Origin: Polytrichum commune
Taxonomy: Eukaryota; Streptophyta; Polytrichopsida; Polytrichales; Polytrichaceae
Direction: 5' to 3'
Assembly: GCA_950295325.1 (NCBI GenBank)
Contig: OX485803.1
Location: 8,058,001-8,122,000 of the forward strand
DNA length: 64,000 nt
This document shows, piece after piece, positions 46,540 through 61,500 of this stretch. Under the pieces are notes generated by a model that made no database searches, was not told the DNA's origin, and saw nothing but the letters and a program-made list of their open reading frames with translations. How positions within the stretch are numbered: position 1 is the stretch's first letter; each line of letters opens with the position of its first letter. Made by a program: the position numbers and the translations under genes.

Positions 46540-49500
46540 ATGGCGATGGCGCCCCGACCGGCGCCCGACACACTTCGGCGCTTACTGGTACAGTTTTCTC
46601 CTCTCAATTTGCTTCCGAATCGCACTGGAAAATGGGCGCTCCGTACTTCTTCGTGGAGCCAAAACCCTATCAGATCGCACCCGCCCTGGGCGACCGCGTG
46701 GCATCCGGGTTTCCTGGTTTTCGTGAGCTCTGGTGATTGTGTGAGGGTCGAGCTCGGGGTTAGCAGGGTGGCCGTTGCCGGTGCTGGATGAGAGAGAGAG
46801 AGAGAGAGAGAGAAAGTTGATTATTGTGGTTTGTGGTGTTGTTGAGTGCAGGAAGGATCATCACAGAACTTGGCAAAGCATGTGGAGGAGGAGGCGAGGG
46901 ACCTGGGAGGGGAGGCCTTCACGCGTTTCATGGACAGTCTGTATGAGAAGATTCACGCCCTCGTGGAAAGTCCGGAAGTGAGCGAGAACCAGGCTGCAGT
47001 TCGTGCCATTGATGAGCTTATCGACGTCCAGCTCGGGGAAATTGCAACCAAAATTACCAAATTCGCCAGCTTCCTACGAACCATTTTCGAGTACAAGCAA
47101 GACGATAAGACGTTGATCACTGCCAGTCGTGCTCTCGGCCACCTAGCCTCCGCTGGCGGTGCCCTGACGGCTGATGTCGTCGAATTCCAGGTTAACTCAC
47201 TCAATCTCCTCTCTGCCAGCTTCCACTTACTCCCACATTACTAATGGAACTCTACATTTTTCAGACCCCTGGTGATGTCACTTCGAACAAGATGAGTGTC
47301 GAAAGCAGCGGAATAGTTTCAATTTGGGACTGTAAGACTATTACAGCACCAGCAGGACACAGCTTCGACAGGGTTAGTTTACAGAAATGAAGCATGACAT
47401 GACAAGTCATCAGCTCTCCGCATCTCAGACGTATTCAAGATCGAGCGGGGAGGCTTTCCTCAGGAATGTGTAGGATATTGTCCTGAATATATTTAAAGGA
47501 GTGAAGCTGAGCCGGAGCCTTATCAAATGAAACGGAAGGTGCGCATGGGTTGCACTAAGCTTCCATTATACATCACTGGAACAATAGTGCAATCTTTACG
47601 GACTTGGCAATGCGGTAGCTTATTCTAGAACATGCATCGCGATGTACAGAGGGGTTTGGTCTTACCTCTTGACGCCCGCTGATACTTACCTGGTGGGTGG
47701 GGGATATGGTAACGCGTGGGCTTTGCCACAATGCTCGAGACTTAGCAGGCTCAGATGGTATCTGTAAACCTGTCGTTCGTTGAATGAGACGACTTGGAAG
47801 AAGAGTTGTTCTTGGAAGTAAGATCTTGACTCGTGGTTGCCTGCCATGAACTAGACGTTATCGGTCCTCTGGGTTTTCGGCCAACAGTATCGAGCTCACA
47901 TCTATAGCTCCAAAGACCTAAGTCATTACCTAGAGTACCTTCAATAGCCTAGGTATTTCGTTATTTATGGCATCTACCGTAGGCACCTGGAAAGTTTCTG
48001 CCAAGCTGAGTTTGGCATTGCCTTTATGTCTTACAACGAAGTCTGAAGCAAAGCTTGTTTGTTTGATAACGCTATATGACCGGAGAATTGTTCAGAGCTG
48101 ACTCGAGATGGGCATACGTAGACACTCGGCATGTAGGCCAGGAGTAGTTCGCTCAATTTATTGAGCTGCAGCTGTTGGACTTTGAGTGCGAAAAGGGGTA
48201 ATCTGGTGAACCAATGGAAGATTTCTCTCGTCTATGACCGATCAAGATTGAAGTCCCGTTTCCTGGAGTGTCCGACGTTTTGTTTCTGCCTGAGTACTTT
48301 GAAGTCAGCAATACTTGAAAGGTTGTTTTGGGTAATGATCTGAGGGTTGGATGAAGGATATAGTCCCAAAATGGTTGTTAGGATGGCTTTGTACAAGTTG
48401 TATTAGTTAAGCACTTAATTTGCAGGTAGCAGGATTTAAAGGGAGTAATGTGGAGCAGTGATAGCAAAATGACTGGAGTTTTGAGCAAGAATGTGGTCGC
48501 ACCTGTCTGATATTATGATAGAGTGCACTTTTCAGAGGTAGACCTTTTGTGAAAGGTGTACATAAAATGACAACGTCCTTGGTTGTGCTTGAATTTAGGT
48601 GAAGAAATCTTTGGAATGGCTAGGAGGGGAACGTGTGGAATGCCATCGATTTGCTGCTGTTCTCATTTTAAAGGTAATGTCTAGACCTTGAGGCTGAGGG
48701 TCCAGGATGCACAAGTTGTCTGTGATTCCTCTCGGTTTTTGTAGTTTACAGTCGTATTCGTCTTGCCTAGGAAATTGTACTCTGGTGGGCTTCATTTGTA
48801 GAATCTCAGCACATGTTTTTTTGTGACCATGAACAAAGCAGATTTTACACAATTATCGTTTTGTATATTATTTTTTACTGTGCACAGATGACGGTTAGGT
48901 ACTTACAGTAAGTTTTGTGTCTATGCTTAATCACACACTGGCAGTTTTGTATGTTGTTTTAGGGGAGGGTGTGGAGGTAAGGACTTGTATCTGCTGACTC
49001 CTTGAAGTCCACTGCAGGAAATGGCTGAGAATGCTCCAACAGTGTTCAATGTGCATGTGTCGGACTTCATTGAGGCTGTATGGGTAGCCTTACGGGATCC
49101 AAAGTTGCAAGTGCGAGAACGCGCTGTTGAGGCTTTACGAGCCTGTCTTTGTGTTATTGAGAAACGTGAAACACGGTGGCGTGTACAATGGTAAGTATTT
49201 TATTCAACATACCTAAAATTTCGGCTTGTTTTTCATTCATTTGATTGCTTTGAATTTTGCGTAATATGTGGTACTTGTTGACAACTCGGTGACTTTCTTT
49301 GGGGGGCCTTTCCCCTCCAGGTAAGATTATTATTTCAGTTTTTGTTGCATTGTCTAAGTTTGGAACCCAATGCCAAATTTAATAAATGCTGATTTTTAGC
49401 TTTGGAAATGAAAAGTAGAAGGTGATATGTAGCCTCATGGAGATGTTATGGTGAACCTTGTTGTGATGTAGGTATTATCGGATGTTTGAGAGGACCCAGG

Positions 49501-52500
49501 ATGGCCTTGGTCCAAAAGCAACTGTGGACAGTATTCATGGGTCTTTACTTGCAGTTGGGGAGTTGTTAAGGTGAGTATTGAGGAGAGCAGACCTAATGAT
49601 CATATCACCACCATTGTTTGGCACTCTGGTTGAAGCGATCTTTCAAATGATTGTGAAGTCTTGTAGGTGAAATTTCCCTTGTGTGACTGACTTTGGCATT
49701 GGAATTGGATGACAAAAGGAACACAGGAGAGTTCATGATGTCCCGGTACAAAGAGGTTGCCGACATTGTTTTCAAGTACCGTGACCATCGCAATCCCTTG
49801 GTCAGACAGAGCATCACTGCATTGCTACCGAGAATTGCCCACTTTCTCCGTGATCGGTTTGTGTCATCCTATCTGCAGGTTAGTCAGGACAATGAGGTAT
49901 GGGAAGTTCCTCTCAAACTCATGGATTGTTGATATAGTGTGGCAAGCCATTACAGACAGCATCCTTTCTTGTCCACTGGGGCCGTTCTTCACATGATCTT
50001 GTGGGGAATTTTCCTGTTGCATGTACCTAGGATATCCTTTAGTGGATGGAGTACTCAGCTCGTCATTTCATCTTGTTACTTCTGCAGTGTTAATAGTCTG
50101 CCTTGGTGCTACCTGTACAGATCTGCATGGATCATCTTTTGAATGTAATGAGGAAACCTGATGAGCGTGAAAGTGGGTTCATTGCACTTGGAGAAATGTC
50201 TAGTGCTGTTGGCAGAGAGCTGAAGCAGTATTTGAAAGTCATAATGGACATCTTGCGAGATGCGGTGCGAGTTCCTTCCCAGATTGTTGTCATCATTAAG
50301 GAGATTCTTTGGAGTACACATGCTTATCATCCTGGAAATTGTATACAGCAGTTATGGCATTCACAGTTACAGAACAGTTTGGGCAATATTTGGGTTTCAT
50401 CCTCTACAGCTTTCTGTTGATGCTGACAAACTTTTATGATGGTGCAGATAAGTCCCCGACGAGGAAAACCGTCACTTCAAGCAATAGCATGTGTGGGGGC
50501 CCTTGCTGAAGCAATTGGGTCAGATATGGAAGAACATGTTCGAAATGTGATTGATTCAATGTTTGCTGTGGGGCTTAACCCGACTCTTGTGACTGCCCTG
50601 AAGCAAATAGCTGCCAGGTATTTGTGGGATTTGTTGTTTACTGTGCAAGATGGACCTGGTCGTATAAGTTGTTTATCATTTGTTTTTCATTTGGAGTTTA
50701 ACAGCAGTAATCATCTTTACTAAGTTGGTCAGACTCTGAAATAATCTTCACAAAAATGGTTTTGATGACTGGGAGTTCGTCTTCTGTGTACCCAGCTTGA
50801 AGACTTTGCTACCAATGGTGCAAGAACGACTTCTGGACTCGATCTCATATGTTTTAGCTAAAACTCCATACCGTACAACACAAGTAGTGCCTCCTTTAAC
50901 ACGGTCAATGACATCCTCTTTGATGGAGATCTCTGGACCTGCATTGACCCAGCTTGCACTACATACACTGACTACTTTTGATCTCCAGGTGCACTTTTTT
51001 CTTTGTTTGTTTGTTTGTTATTTATTTATTTATAGCATTTTTTTGTATACTTTTGTATTCCTGTGTTTCACTGTGCATGTTTTGGACAATACCTGTTTCT
51101 GTTTGGTGCTATAAGTTAGTGTTCTTCTTGGTTTCATGGCTATGCAAACAACACTGACAACGTAAAGGCATCTTCCACTGTCCTCCTTGAATTGAAGGTT
51201 ATTTGTAGAGAAATGAGTCTGCACAAACTTCACCTCAAACACATCTAAGTTGCTTGAAACAGAATTGGCATTGATCAATTTGGGGATTCTTTTCCACCCT
51301 AAATGCTTAATGAAGATGTTTTGGCTGTAGGTGCATACCATGTCCACTGCCAATATGATCTAGAAGTCAAAGTGGCATATGTTTTACATAAGGAGTGCGT
51401 CTACTGTTTACTATATTTGATGGACCTGCACATATTAATGTGAACTCTTTATAGTTTAATGAATTTTGCATATTCTGACTGCAGGGCCATGAGCTTTTGG
51501 AGTTTGCAAGGGATGGAGTGCTTGTATACTTAGAGGATGATGATGCGGTCACTCGGAGAGAGGCTGCTGTGTGTTGTTGTCACCTTGTCGAACATTCCTC
51601 TCGTGTTGTTGAACTTGCAGCCACCAGTTCTCATGTTGTAAATACTCGCAGTGGTCGCACAACAGGTGTAGGAGCACGACGTCGTCGTCATCTTATTGAG
51701 GAGGTTGGTGCTAGAAGGGACAATGAAGGTTATATTGTGTTGGATAACATGAGTGCTGTTTTTCACAGCTCTACATTTTGGCTGGAAGTTATGGATTTCA
51801 TCACTCAAGCATCTTACATCATTTGAAGCTTCTGGTGTGAATGTAGTGTTCTATACTAACATTTCTGTTCTATGATTCAGATTCTAGAGAAGCTTTTGGT
51901 TGCGGCTGTGGCAGATCCAGATGTAGGGGTTAGAAAGGCAGTATTTGAGTCACTCAAACTATATCAAAGCTTTGACGAGTATCTTGCACAGGCAGATAGC
52001 CTTCGAGCGATCTTCATAGCCCTCACTGATGAGGTTTGTATGTCAATAATTCTCAAATTGACAAATTAGTTAGTTGGACGATGTTTAGGTGTTTGGATGT
52101 CGTGGGCATTTGTTTTCAGACAGTTGTTTACTAGCAGTTTACTTGTCTTCATGATGTGTTCAATGAAGTTCCAGGACTGTCCAGAAGTAAGGTTCCTGAA
52201 ATCATTATTAGCATGATTGTCTGTGGACAATAAATGCGAACAAATAGGTCAATCATTAACAGTTGAATAGTACTTATCTAGTTAAGAATATTGTTATTAT
52301 TTAATATAGTAACCAGATTGTCACATGGAGATTCTGCATCCTACTGTAACTGTTGACGTTATACTCTTTGGGCTGTGCAGGCTTGTACATGCTTTTTAAC
52401 CTGATATTAACTGGTATTGAATATCTTCTTCCAAGTTGAAGGAGGTAGTACTTATTAATTTTCAGTTTAAAGCAACTCAACTGATTTATTAGGTTTTGTG

Positions 52501-55500
52501 TTTCTTGGTTTAGGCATATGAGGTGCGGGAGCTTGCAATAGGCATGGCTGGCAGACTGGCCAACCATAACCCTGCTTATGTACTTCCAGCTCTGCGCCGA
52601 CACCTTCAGCAGCTTCTGATAGATCTTCGGTATAGGTACAATGACAGTTTTTGCCATCTCTGAATTCCTTTGTGGTCTTAAATATGTTCTTGATTTTGTA
52701 CTAGACTACCATGATAGTTGTGATGTTTGGTAACCAGTTATCTTATTTGCTTTGCATTCTTTTTACAAGTTACAATAGGTTACATAGAGTTTTGAGTTTT
52801 AAAAATTGTTTAGCTTACAATACGCTCTACAAGCACATCATGCAGGTGAGTTTGATGTGCCTGACTTTTCCATGTTATGAAATGTGGTGGCAGTGCCGAC
52901 AGCAAGAGTCGAGAGGAGAGTGCCAAGTTGCTTGGCTGCTTAATCAATGCATGTGAGAAACTGATGGGTCCCTACATTGTTCCAGTGCTACATGTAAGCA
53001 TTCTCTTGACAACAGTCTGTTTCCTTTCAACTCTAGCAGTGTCATCCTCAGTTTCGAGGTTGGTAAATGTGTAAAGAACTGTCTACACTCTGTATATCAC
53101 AACAAGGAAATTAATTCTCAAATTGCAATTGCCATCAATCTACTGCTGCAGCACATGCCATTGCTTAACCTGACTTGTTTTTCTCTGTTTGTATAATGAC
53201 TGCAACACTATCTTATTTGTGGAACTTTGTAAATATGATTTCTCACACCATGAATTTTGCTTGTGTATTTTGTAGAGGCGATTCTCAATAATGAACTTGC
53301 TCAATGGAAACAACTTGATCTTAATGTGTCGTTATAAGAGCAGTTTCTTCTCACAGCATTTGTATCTAATTTTTCTTTGTAAATTGGTGTAGGCACTATT
53401 GAACAAGCTTAAGGAGGGTTCAGTTGGGACAGGCAACAATGGGGTTATTGCTGGGGTGCTTGCTACCATTGGTGAGCTTGCAAGAGTGGTACGTAGGTTG
53501 AAAACTTCAAACTCGTGATGTCATACTCTTGTTCAGTGTGATGGCCCAGGTTGGCCATTTGCAAAGTATATTAACTGTTATGTATGCGAAGAGAAGTTTC
53601 AGTTCATCCATCATGTAACCTGTCCAAGGTAAAAAATGTTAAATATGTTTGAAGGTGACTACTTTGTATTACTCCATTCCTCAACTCACAGATGTTAAAT
53701 GCAGGGTGGCTGCACATTGAGGCCTTACATGACTGATTTGATGAAACCAATTGTGGATGCACTTCTTGATGGTGCTTCGATCACCAAGCGACAAGTTGCT
53801 GTAGCCACCCTAGGCCAAGTTGTTGAAAGCACTGGGTGAGTTTCTGGATTGGTTTTTCTAGAAAGTGGTCCAGGCTTATCAAAGCATGTGAGTGTGTTGT
53901 AGGTCTTCCTGGTTTGAGTTGGTATTAGACTACATTCTTCTCCCATGTGAAGTTGGTAAGTGAGGTTATGATAGAGAAACTCCTCTTTGGTATACATTAA
54001 GTTGCTATTTGAGGTGAATGGGGTTAATTTGGAAGTATTGGTAGCTTTGTGAAACATGCGATTTCTTCTGTTAGTCCAGGTCCTCATGTGAGAAGGACCG
54101 GTGCTACTTTTCATTCATCAATCTCATGTTTTGAGTTATGGGAGATTACTATACATCTATGTTATCTCTTGTTGCTGCTTTGTTGAGGCGGTAGGAACTA
54201 CGCACATTGTGGTCTAATTGGAGTTATTGTTTTGTAGGTATGTAGTGATTCCATATACACAATTTCCACAATTGCTTGGGTTACTTCTGCGGCTGCTGAA
54301 CAGCGATCTCTCAGAATCATCTCGCAGGGATGTACTGAAGGTGTTAGGTATAATGGGTGCTCTAGATCCACACCTACATAAACGTAACCAACAGCATCTA
54401 CAAGGACCGTATGGGGAAGGGACACGAATTGCTGGGGCTGAGAGTGGGCCTCACCATGCTCGATCTCTTGAGGAGGTTCCTGTTGAGATCATATCTACTG
54501 GGGCTTTCTTCACCACTAATGAGGATTACTTTCCGACGGTATATTCTGCTCTTTTCACACCTGTGGCAGTATAAGTGGGAGCACTGGTGGTGAGGCGATG
54601 GATTGCTTAATTTTGTCCGGATTTGTTAAAATCAAGCACTGTGCAGATTTTGAAGGGTTAATGTTTTCTAGCTTGTGCAACAGTGATTTTGCAAAAGGTA
54701 GAATTTACCTACTTTCATTTTGTGTATTTCAGGTTGCCATCAAAGCTTTGATGCGGGTTCTTCGAGACCCTACGCTGTCTAGCTACCATCACAAGGTTGT
54801 AGGGTCTCTAATGTATATATTGAAGGTAGTTCTTCCATCACTTCTTTCCACTCTAGTATGTCTGATATTGTGGCAGTCTATAGTGACTCTTGTCCATGAC
54901 AGATCTACCTTGTTTGCGGAAGTTGTTATGTGTTTTTATGATGATATACATGTAATTTCTGGTTTGACAAAACAAATGTCTATGTTTTCTGCTCTTGGAA
55001 TCTCATTGCTCTTTCTAAGTATGGTTGTGTACGTTTTTGCAGTCTATGGGACTTGGCTGCGTTCCTTATCTACCCAAGGTTTGTCTGGATTATTTTCAAT
55101 GACATGTATTTATTATTTAATATTTTTCTGCTGCATTTGCCAGGACCATTTGAATCAAATTGTCCACTTTTAGCTTTTGCTAAAGTTTGACTGGAATGTG
55201 ATACCAGGTTCTCCCTGATCTATTCGGAACTATACGTAATTGTGATGACAGCCTTCGGGAGTTCAGCTTTGTGCGGCTTGGTTCTCTCATCAGCATTATA
55301 CGCCAGGTCTCAGCTCTCCCTTGAAAATTATTGGTGTCCAGCATATGCATGCCACACCTGTCCTCTAATGCTTTTTCCTTGTTCTGTTGGTTTGTGTTAC
55401 CGTTCATCCGTTTATCTCTTGTCAGCATCATATGTTAGATCTGAACTCCTCTTCATTTACAATCATAAGTGTCCAGCATATGCGTATTTCTGTCACTCTC

Positions 55501-58500
55501 TCTTTGTTCTGTTGATTGTGTTACTGTTTATCTGGGATCACTTTATGGTACTCCTGAAATCCCAATTTATGATATGTATGTTTCTGCAATTGTGGTTTTT
55601 TGACATGCAGCATATACGCAAGTATCTCGATGAAATACTCTCGCTTGTATACGAGTATTGGCTCCCATTGATGCTTCCACGCTTTCACACTGTCTCACCA
55701 ATTAACGCCAATGTTCAAACTTCTCCGGTTAGTTATAAGTTCCATTTTCTTGTTCCCGCTCTCACAATCCATCTGTTAAACTCCTCCTTGATGTGAACTG
55801 TGCTGTGCATGCTTACTTGTTCAATGCGCCCCTTTATGGTGCTGTGTGTTGCATTATGCAGTCAAGGAACAAATGTAGTCTCTTTTCCATGCTCTTTGCT
55901 GATTACAATCACATTGGTTTAATGACTACTTTTCACATAAGGCATGTCTTCACTTTCTTTTGGTACCAGGTACTGAATCTTGTGGAGCAGCTAAGTATAG
56001 CTCTAAACGATGAGTTCCGAGTCAACTTGCCAGTACTACTTCCTCGATGTGTTGCTGTTCTCACTGATGCTGAGCGCACTAGTGACTACAAAAAGGTCCC
56101 CCCTGTTCTGCACACCTTTGAAGTTTTAGGAGGTGAGTTGGCTTGTGGACACTCTATTCTTGGTACTGCAATCCGTGTCTTCGTCTCCCTAATGCTCTTC
56201 TATATTGCCTTTTGTGATTTTCTCCATGGTTTATATATTATAAGAGGACGTTTTGTATATTCACATTACTTTTGGAAATAAATTAGAAGCTAATATGCTG
56301 GTTGTGCTCAGTACATCGATGTACATGTTGTCAAGAAGTTGTCAGCAGATGATGCTAGGTTGCTGTTTCTATGCACATTATGACTATCAGCATATTGATT
56401 GTTTTGAAGTTTTAACTGGTGCTTAAAACATGCAGTCTACCTAAGTACTTCTTGTTTCTGCACCTGAGCCACTGGCTTTTGAACACTGTTGATGCTGCTT
56501 ATACTGTCTCTGAGACTTCCTGAAATCTTTATTCGCTGAAGAGAGAGGTTGTCATAGGAAATCTTCTCGAAATGAAGTTGGTACTCTTGGGGGGCTTAAG
56601 GATAACATGAAAGTTGGGAAGGTTCTGAAGCAGTCTCAGCTTTATGATGTTATCAATCTACTACCGTTATTCAGGTAGTGTCGATGAGCACATGTACTTG
56701 TTACTTCCGGCCCTGGTACGCTTGTTCAGACCAGATGTCTCCAATGCTCCTCTGGATATCCGACGTGCAGCCATCAAGACTCTTGGCCGTCTGCTTCCTT
56801 GTGTCCAGGTATTTTCTTTCTACTCATAAGCTTGTGAATATTTTCTTGTAGTCTCAACAGTTTGAATGACATTAGTTTTAATTTATTGACTCTCCTATAC
56901 CCAGTATTAAGCATTACTAAGTAAACACTCATCTTGAAATATAGTCCAAAGCAAATAGTACTAATCCCATTGCTGGCTTTCTGGTTCAGGTGTCTGGGCT
57001 CATATCTGCAATTCTTCTTCCATTAACAAGGGTTCTTGACGGGTAATTCAGTAACCATTGTTTAAGCACTAAATCCCTGATGGTTAGAAAGGATGCTGCA
57101 TATCATGTTTCCTGTGTTTGTACATTCCTTTTCCACATTGAACTAATTTTAGGCTTGTGTTTCCTTTATGTAAATACAAACTGAAATAGATTGATATTTC
57201 AGCAGTCAATTGCGTGAATATCTGGACAGGCTCTCCAGAAGATGTGTTGATCTCCTTTTGTGTAAATATCTAAATATGAAGTATTAGAATCCGCAAGAGT
57301 TCTGAAAGTACATAAAATATAGCATATCTGCATATGGTCAGGAGAAAGAGTTTTGTTGCACAATAATATGCCAAGATTGAAGTAAGAATATGACTTAGTT
57401 GTATGATAACAGCTGATTATCAAGGATCTATACTAATCATGAAAACTATTACTATTGTAGCATTTGTGTTAATAATTGTCTGGTTTCTTAGTGGCTGTTG
57501 TTCCTTATCTGATGTTTATTGAACTGGGTTTCTCTCAGGAGTATTGATGAGTTACGAAGAGATTCTGTTGATACAATTTGTGCATTAGCTGTTGCACTTG
57601 GAGCTGATTTTGCTGTCTTTGTACCCTCTGTTCGAAAGCCAATGCAGAGGCATCATGTAATGGTAATTGCCAAATTGTTATGTGATGAATACACTAGATC
57701 TTTTGAATAGCCGATGTGACCAGGATGACAAGACAAAAGGAACAAACACAATGACCAAATCTGGAGTTGTCTGCTTAGTTTTCGTACAAATAGAGTGGAT
57801 TCTCTTCAAATCTTTGAAGACATGTGAGTCTCTTTTTTGAAGAGATTCAAGAGGTCAATACTAAGTTTATAACATTGCAATCGAACTAAACACATCATAA
57901 TGATGGTGAGTTGCTTAAAAGATGCCGTCCTTCACAATTTTTCTATATTGTAGCATATATGCTCTTTATTTGGTTCAGGTTTTTTTGTTAATTTTATGCA
58001 TATGGATCTCAAAATGTGTAGATTTTTTTGGTGAAAATGTATAGTTGTGGAGTGACTGGCTCCTCATTTTAAGATATGTGCTTCTTGGATTTTGCTGTTA
58101 AACCAGCATGCACAATTTGATGCTTTGGAGGTTCGTCTGAAGAGGAGGGAACCGGCCATCCTGGACCTCCAACCTATTACTCTAGCCAACACCCCTGCTC
58201 CTGCCGCTGTTAATAATTCCTCTTCGCTCTCCTTCCACAATCTTGATTGGGATGGGGATAACTATGATCCACAGAGTCTTGATCCCTCTGTACCTTCTCG
58301 ACCCTTGCAGGTGCTAGTCCACCTTATTTTCTTGATTCTCATCCATATTCATCAAAGCTGTTTTGCATAATCCATGTAAGCAAGAACCAGTGAAATATCT
58401 GATAGAGTTGTTTTTAAGTTGCCAGTATGCCAATCATCAAGATTATTTTTCATTAGTTTTATAGAATACTTATTGAATAATGTACAAATTCACAAAAAGG

Positions 58501-61500
58501 TTGTTGGACAAGGATTCTTGTATCAGGAATTGCAGAAAACATCTATACCTGTCTCACTTACATGGATTTTGACAGGTGAATGAGGGTGCTCTACGAGTGG
58601 CATGGGAGTCTTCTCAAAGAAGTACCAAAGAGGATTGGGCAGAGTGGATGCGACATTTCAGTGTAGAACTATTGAAGGAATCACCATCTCGTCCTCTACG
58701 AACATGTGCTGGCCTTGCTCAATTACAGGTAACTATTCAGTCCAGACATTGAGATAAAGCAATGACAGGGTATGGAACATCTGACTTGACTCATTTGTTT
58801 CTTGTTTCTCTTCATCGAATAATAAATGAAAGGAAATGAAATTGATTTAAAGTCCGAGAAGTCGAAAAGGCTAATGGGACTGAAAGTAGATCAGGATGGT
58901 TTCAAACCAGCTAATTCAGAGTGGTGGAGTGCATTGGCCTTTGTGAGATAGAGGCTAATGTCAACTTGGTGGTCTAATTGAAAGAAAGACTTGAGGCTAC
59001 TTGGACAACTGTTCTGAAACAGTGATGGAAATTATCTCTAATTGGGTTATAAAGGGGATATTCCAGCAGGAGATGTGCCTCATTTTCAACTGCATTGTAG
59101 GAGCAAAAGTGGGCATAGTCTAGTATCTCTAGAGATAGGGCTACTCGTCCATCGTCTAGTTTCAATGGCAAGTCTATGGTTTGAGGTGCGGTAGGCATGA
59201 AAGATATTGCATTGTGGTGGAGTTAATGGTTACTTCAAGTACAATTCATGTTCGTATTTAAGGAAATCCTTGAGGTGAAGGTAATCTAGTTTCTTCCACG
59301 AGAGATGGAAAGAGTTCCACTATGTAGCAAGGAAAACCTCTTTGATATCATCATATGTTGGTTTTGATGTGCTTGGGTTGTCATGGGTTTCTCAATGAGG
59401 TAAACGCATGATGTCTTCCACATGGTTGATTTGTGCCAAGTGCCACAATGTTTACCTGGATGAAACGGCGAAGTTGCCTTTTGGGTTGATGATGGTCCTG
59501 GTATACTGTTTGGTGTACTGTTTGGACTCTATTTCACTTCAAGTAGGATAGCTAGAAGATGGTGTAATCCATCTGATTTATGTAATCTTATTAAAATTTA
59601 TCATTTGTGGGGTGCATGTAGCCTTTTGTGGCACGGGAATTATTTGCTGCAGGTTTTGTTAGCTGCTGGTCACAACTTAATAATCAGCATCAGGAGCAGC
59701 TAGTGCGGAGTTTAGTGAATGCCTTCTCATCCCCTAATATACCACCTGAAATTCTTGCTACATTGCTCAACCTGGTACATACTTCGGCCCATGATATCTG
59801 ATTGCCTTTATTGTAATACGTTTCAATTGGAACTTACTATGAGTGGGATTGTGTTATATCAAATGTTCCATTACTATACTAGTATTTGTTTTGACATGGT
59901 GATTTTGTAAGACCTTGCAAATTTGATAGGCTCTAGTTAAAAAATTGGCGTTTGTGTGCCTGCCTTACACATGCTTTTGATCATGTTGATGATACCTTTT
60001 TTCAATCCTAATGTTGGGTTCACAGGCTGAATTTATGGAGCATGATGAGAAACCCCTACCTATTGATATACGAACGCTTGGACAGCTTGCTGAGAAGGTG
60101 AGGATTTCTTTTTGGGAGCATATTGCAACAAGCTCAAGGTGACTCTCACTTGAATTAGGGAAGTGTGGTTTCTGGGGATGTCTTTGTTGCAATTTTGTTT
60201 GCTAGAGACAGGTGTTAATGGACTGGAGACATCCATATTCAGTGGAGTAAAGGCCTATTGTTTACTATCCTGTGATAATTTCTTGGTGATCTTTTCTTCC
60301 GACAGTGTCATGCCTATGCCAAGGCCCTGCACTATAAGGAGATGGAGTTCGAAGGAGCACAGTCCATGACTCCTGAAACTGTCCAGGCCATGAATGTAGA
60401 GACACAGCCACAGCCTGTTACAGCTGTTGAAGCGCTTATTCATATCAACAACCAGTTGAACCAACACGAGGTACGCCCTTCACATATTTATGAGTTAGGG
60501 CAATTCCCTGACCTGCACGTGTTGTGGGAGCAGAATTATAAATTTTGTGGCAAAAGAGATGCCATGCAAGCTAGCGTTGATATATATTGTTTGAGGATGT
60601 GTCATGGTGGCAGGCAGCAATGGGTATCCTGACATATGCTCAGCAAAATTTGAGAGTGGAGCTGAAGGAGTCATGGTATGAACATCATCATTCTGCTTAT
60701 TGTATCAATTCTGAAGAAAATGTGATCTATACTTCGTAGAGGTCTGTCACCTGCCATGTTGAAATTAAAACAAATGAGTAATTGAAGGAAACTGAACAAG
60801 GCACTATTTGTTGAAGTTTTAAAACTCTGTATTACTTAATACCTACAGCTGGCTTCTTAAGTTGTGATATTGTGGCGTTTTGATTTCATTGTGGTTGTGC
60901 CTGTAGGTACGAAAAGCTCCAAGATTGGGATGCAGCACTGGAAGCATATGATGCAAAAGCTCTTCATGCCCAGGGAAACACAGATGAACTGCAGTCTGCT
61001 ACTCTTGGTTTGTTCCTTGTCCTCTTTCTTATTTGCAATGAAGAAGACCTGTCTGTCAAAGTGGATACAGTATTGCAAAAAAAATTGGGCTTAGAAATAC
61101 CTAGTTTTTATGAGCATATGAGCACATGTGGTAGACTTCTAGTCAACTATGGGCAACAGTTTATGTAGTCCTGTTACTGTTGTTGTCTCATTCCCTTACT
61201 ACCTGGTTAAGCAGGATCAGGGACATCATCAAGGACATCACCAATAGTGCTTTATAGCTTTATCTCTTTCATTGATGATTTTATTTTTTTCTTTGGTTGG
61301 TTTGGAATTAGAATATCAGAGATTCAATTAGCAGTTAGTGGTCAACCCTTTTTTGTTGTTGCACATGCTTCATGAAATTTTATGTTAGAGTCTGTCAGAC
61401 TACTTCACTAGACACATTGCATGCTGAATACTTCTCTTTTCAGACTGAGTTTTGAGAACAGGTACCAAAGGTACCTTTTAGGCACTCTTCCGAAGGGGTG

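Noticed and set aside
46180-46791. Open frames up to 153 codons around the TOR start
   Set aside because: Same GC-rich artefact; the only conserved part is the short exon 1 ending LRRLL.
47265-47372. WD40-like reading ([10 protein letters not shown]) as evidence of a captured gene piece
   Set aside because: Too short to support a domain; retained only as a possible cassette exon.
53725-54114. 129-codon reverse frame spanning TOR exon 15 and intron 15
   Set aside because: Partly antisense to a coding exon, and the rest shows no domain I recognise.
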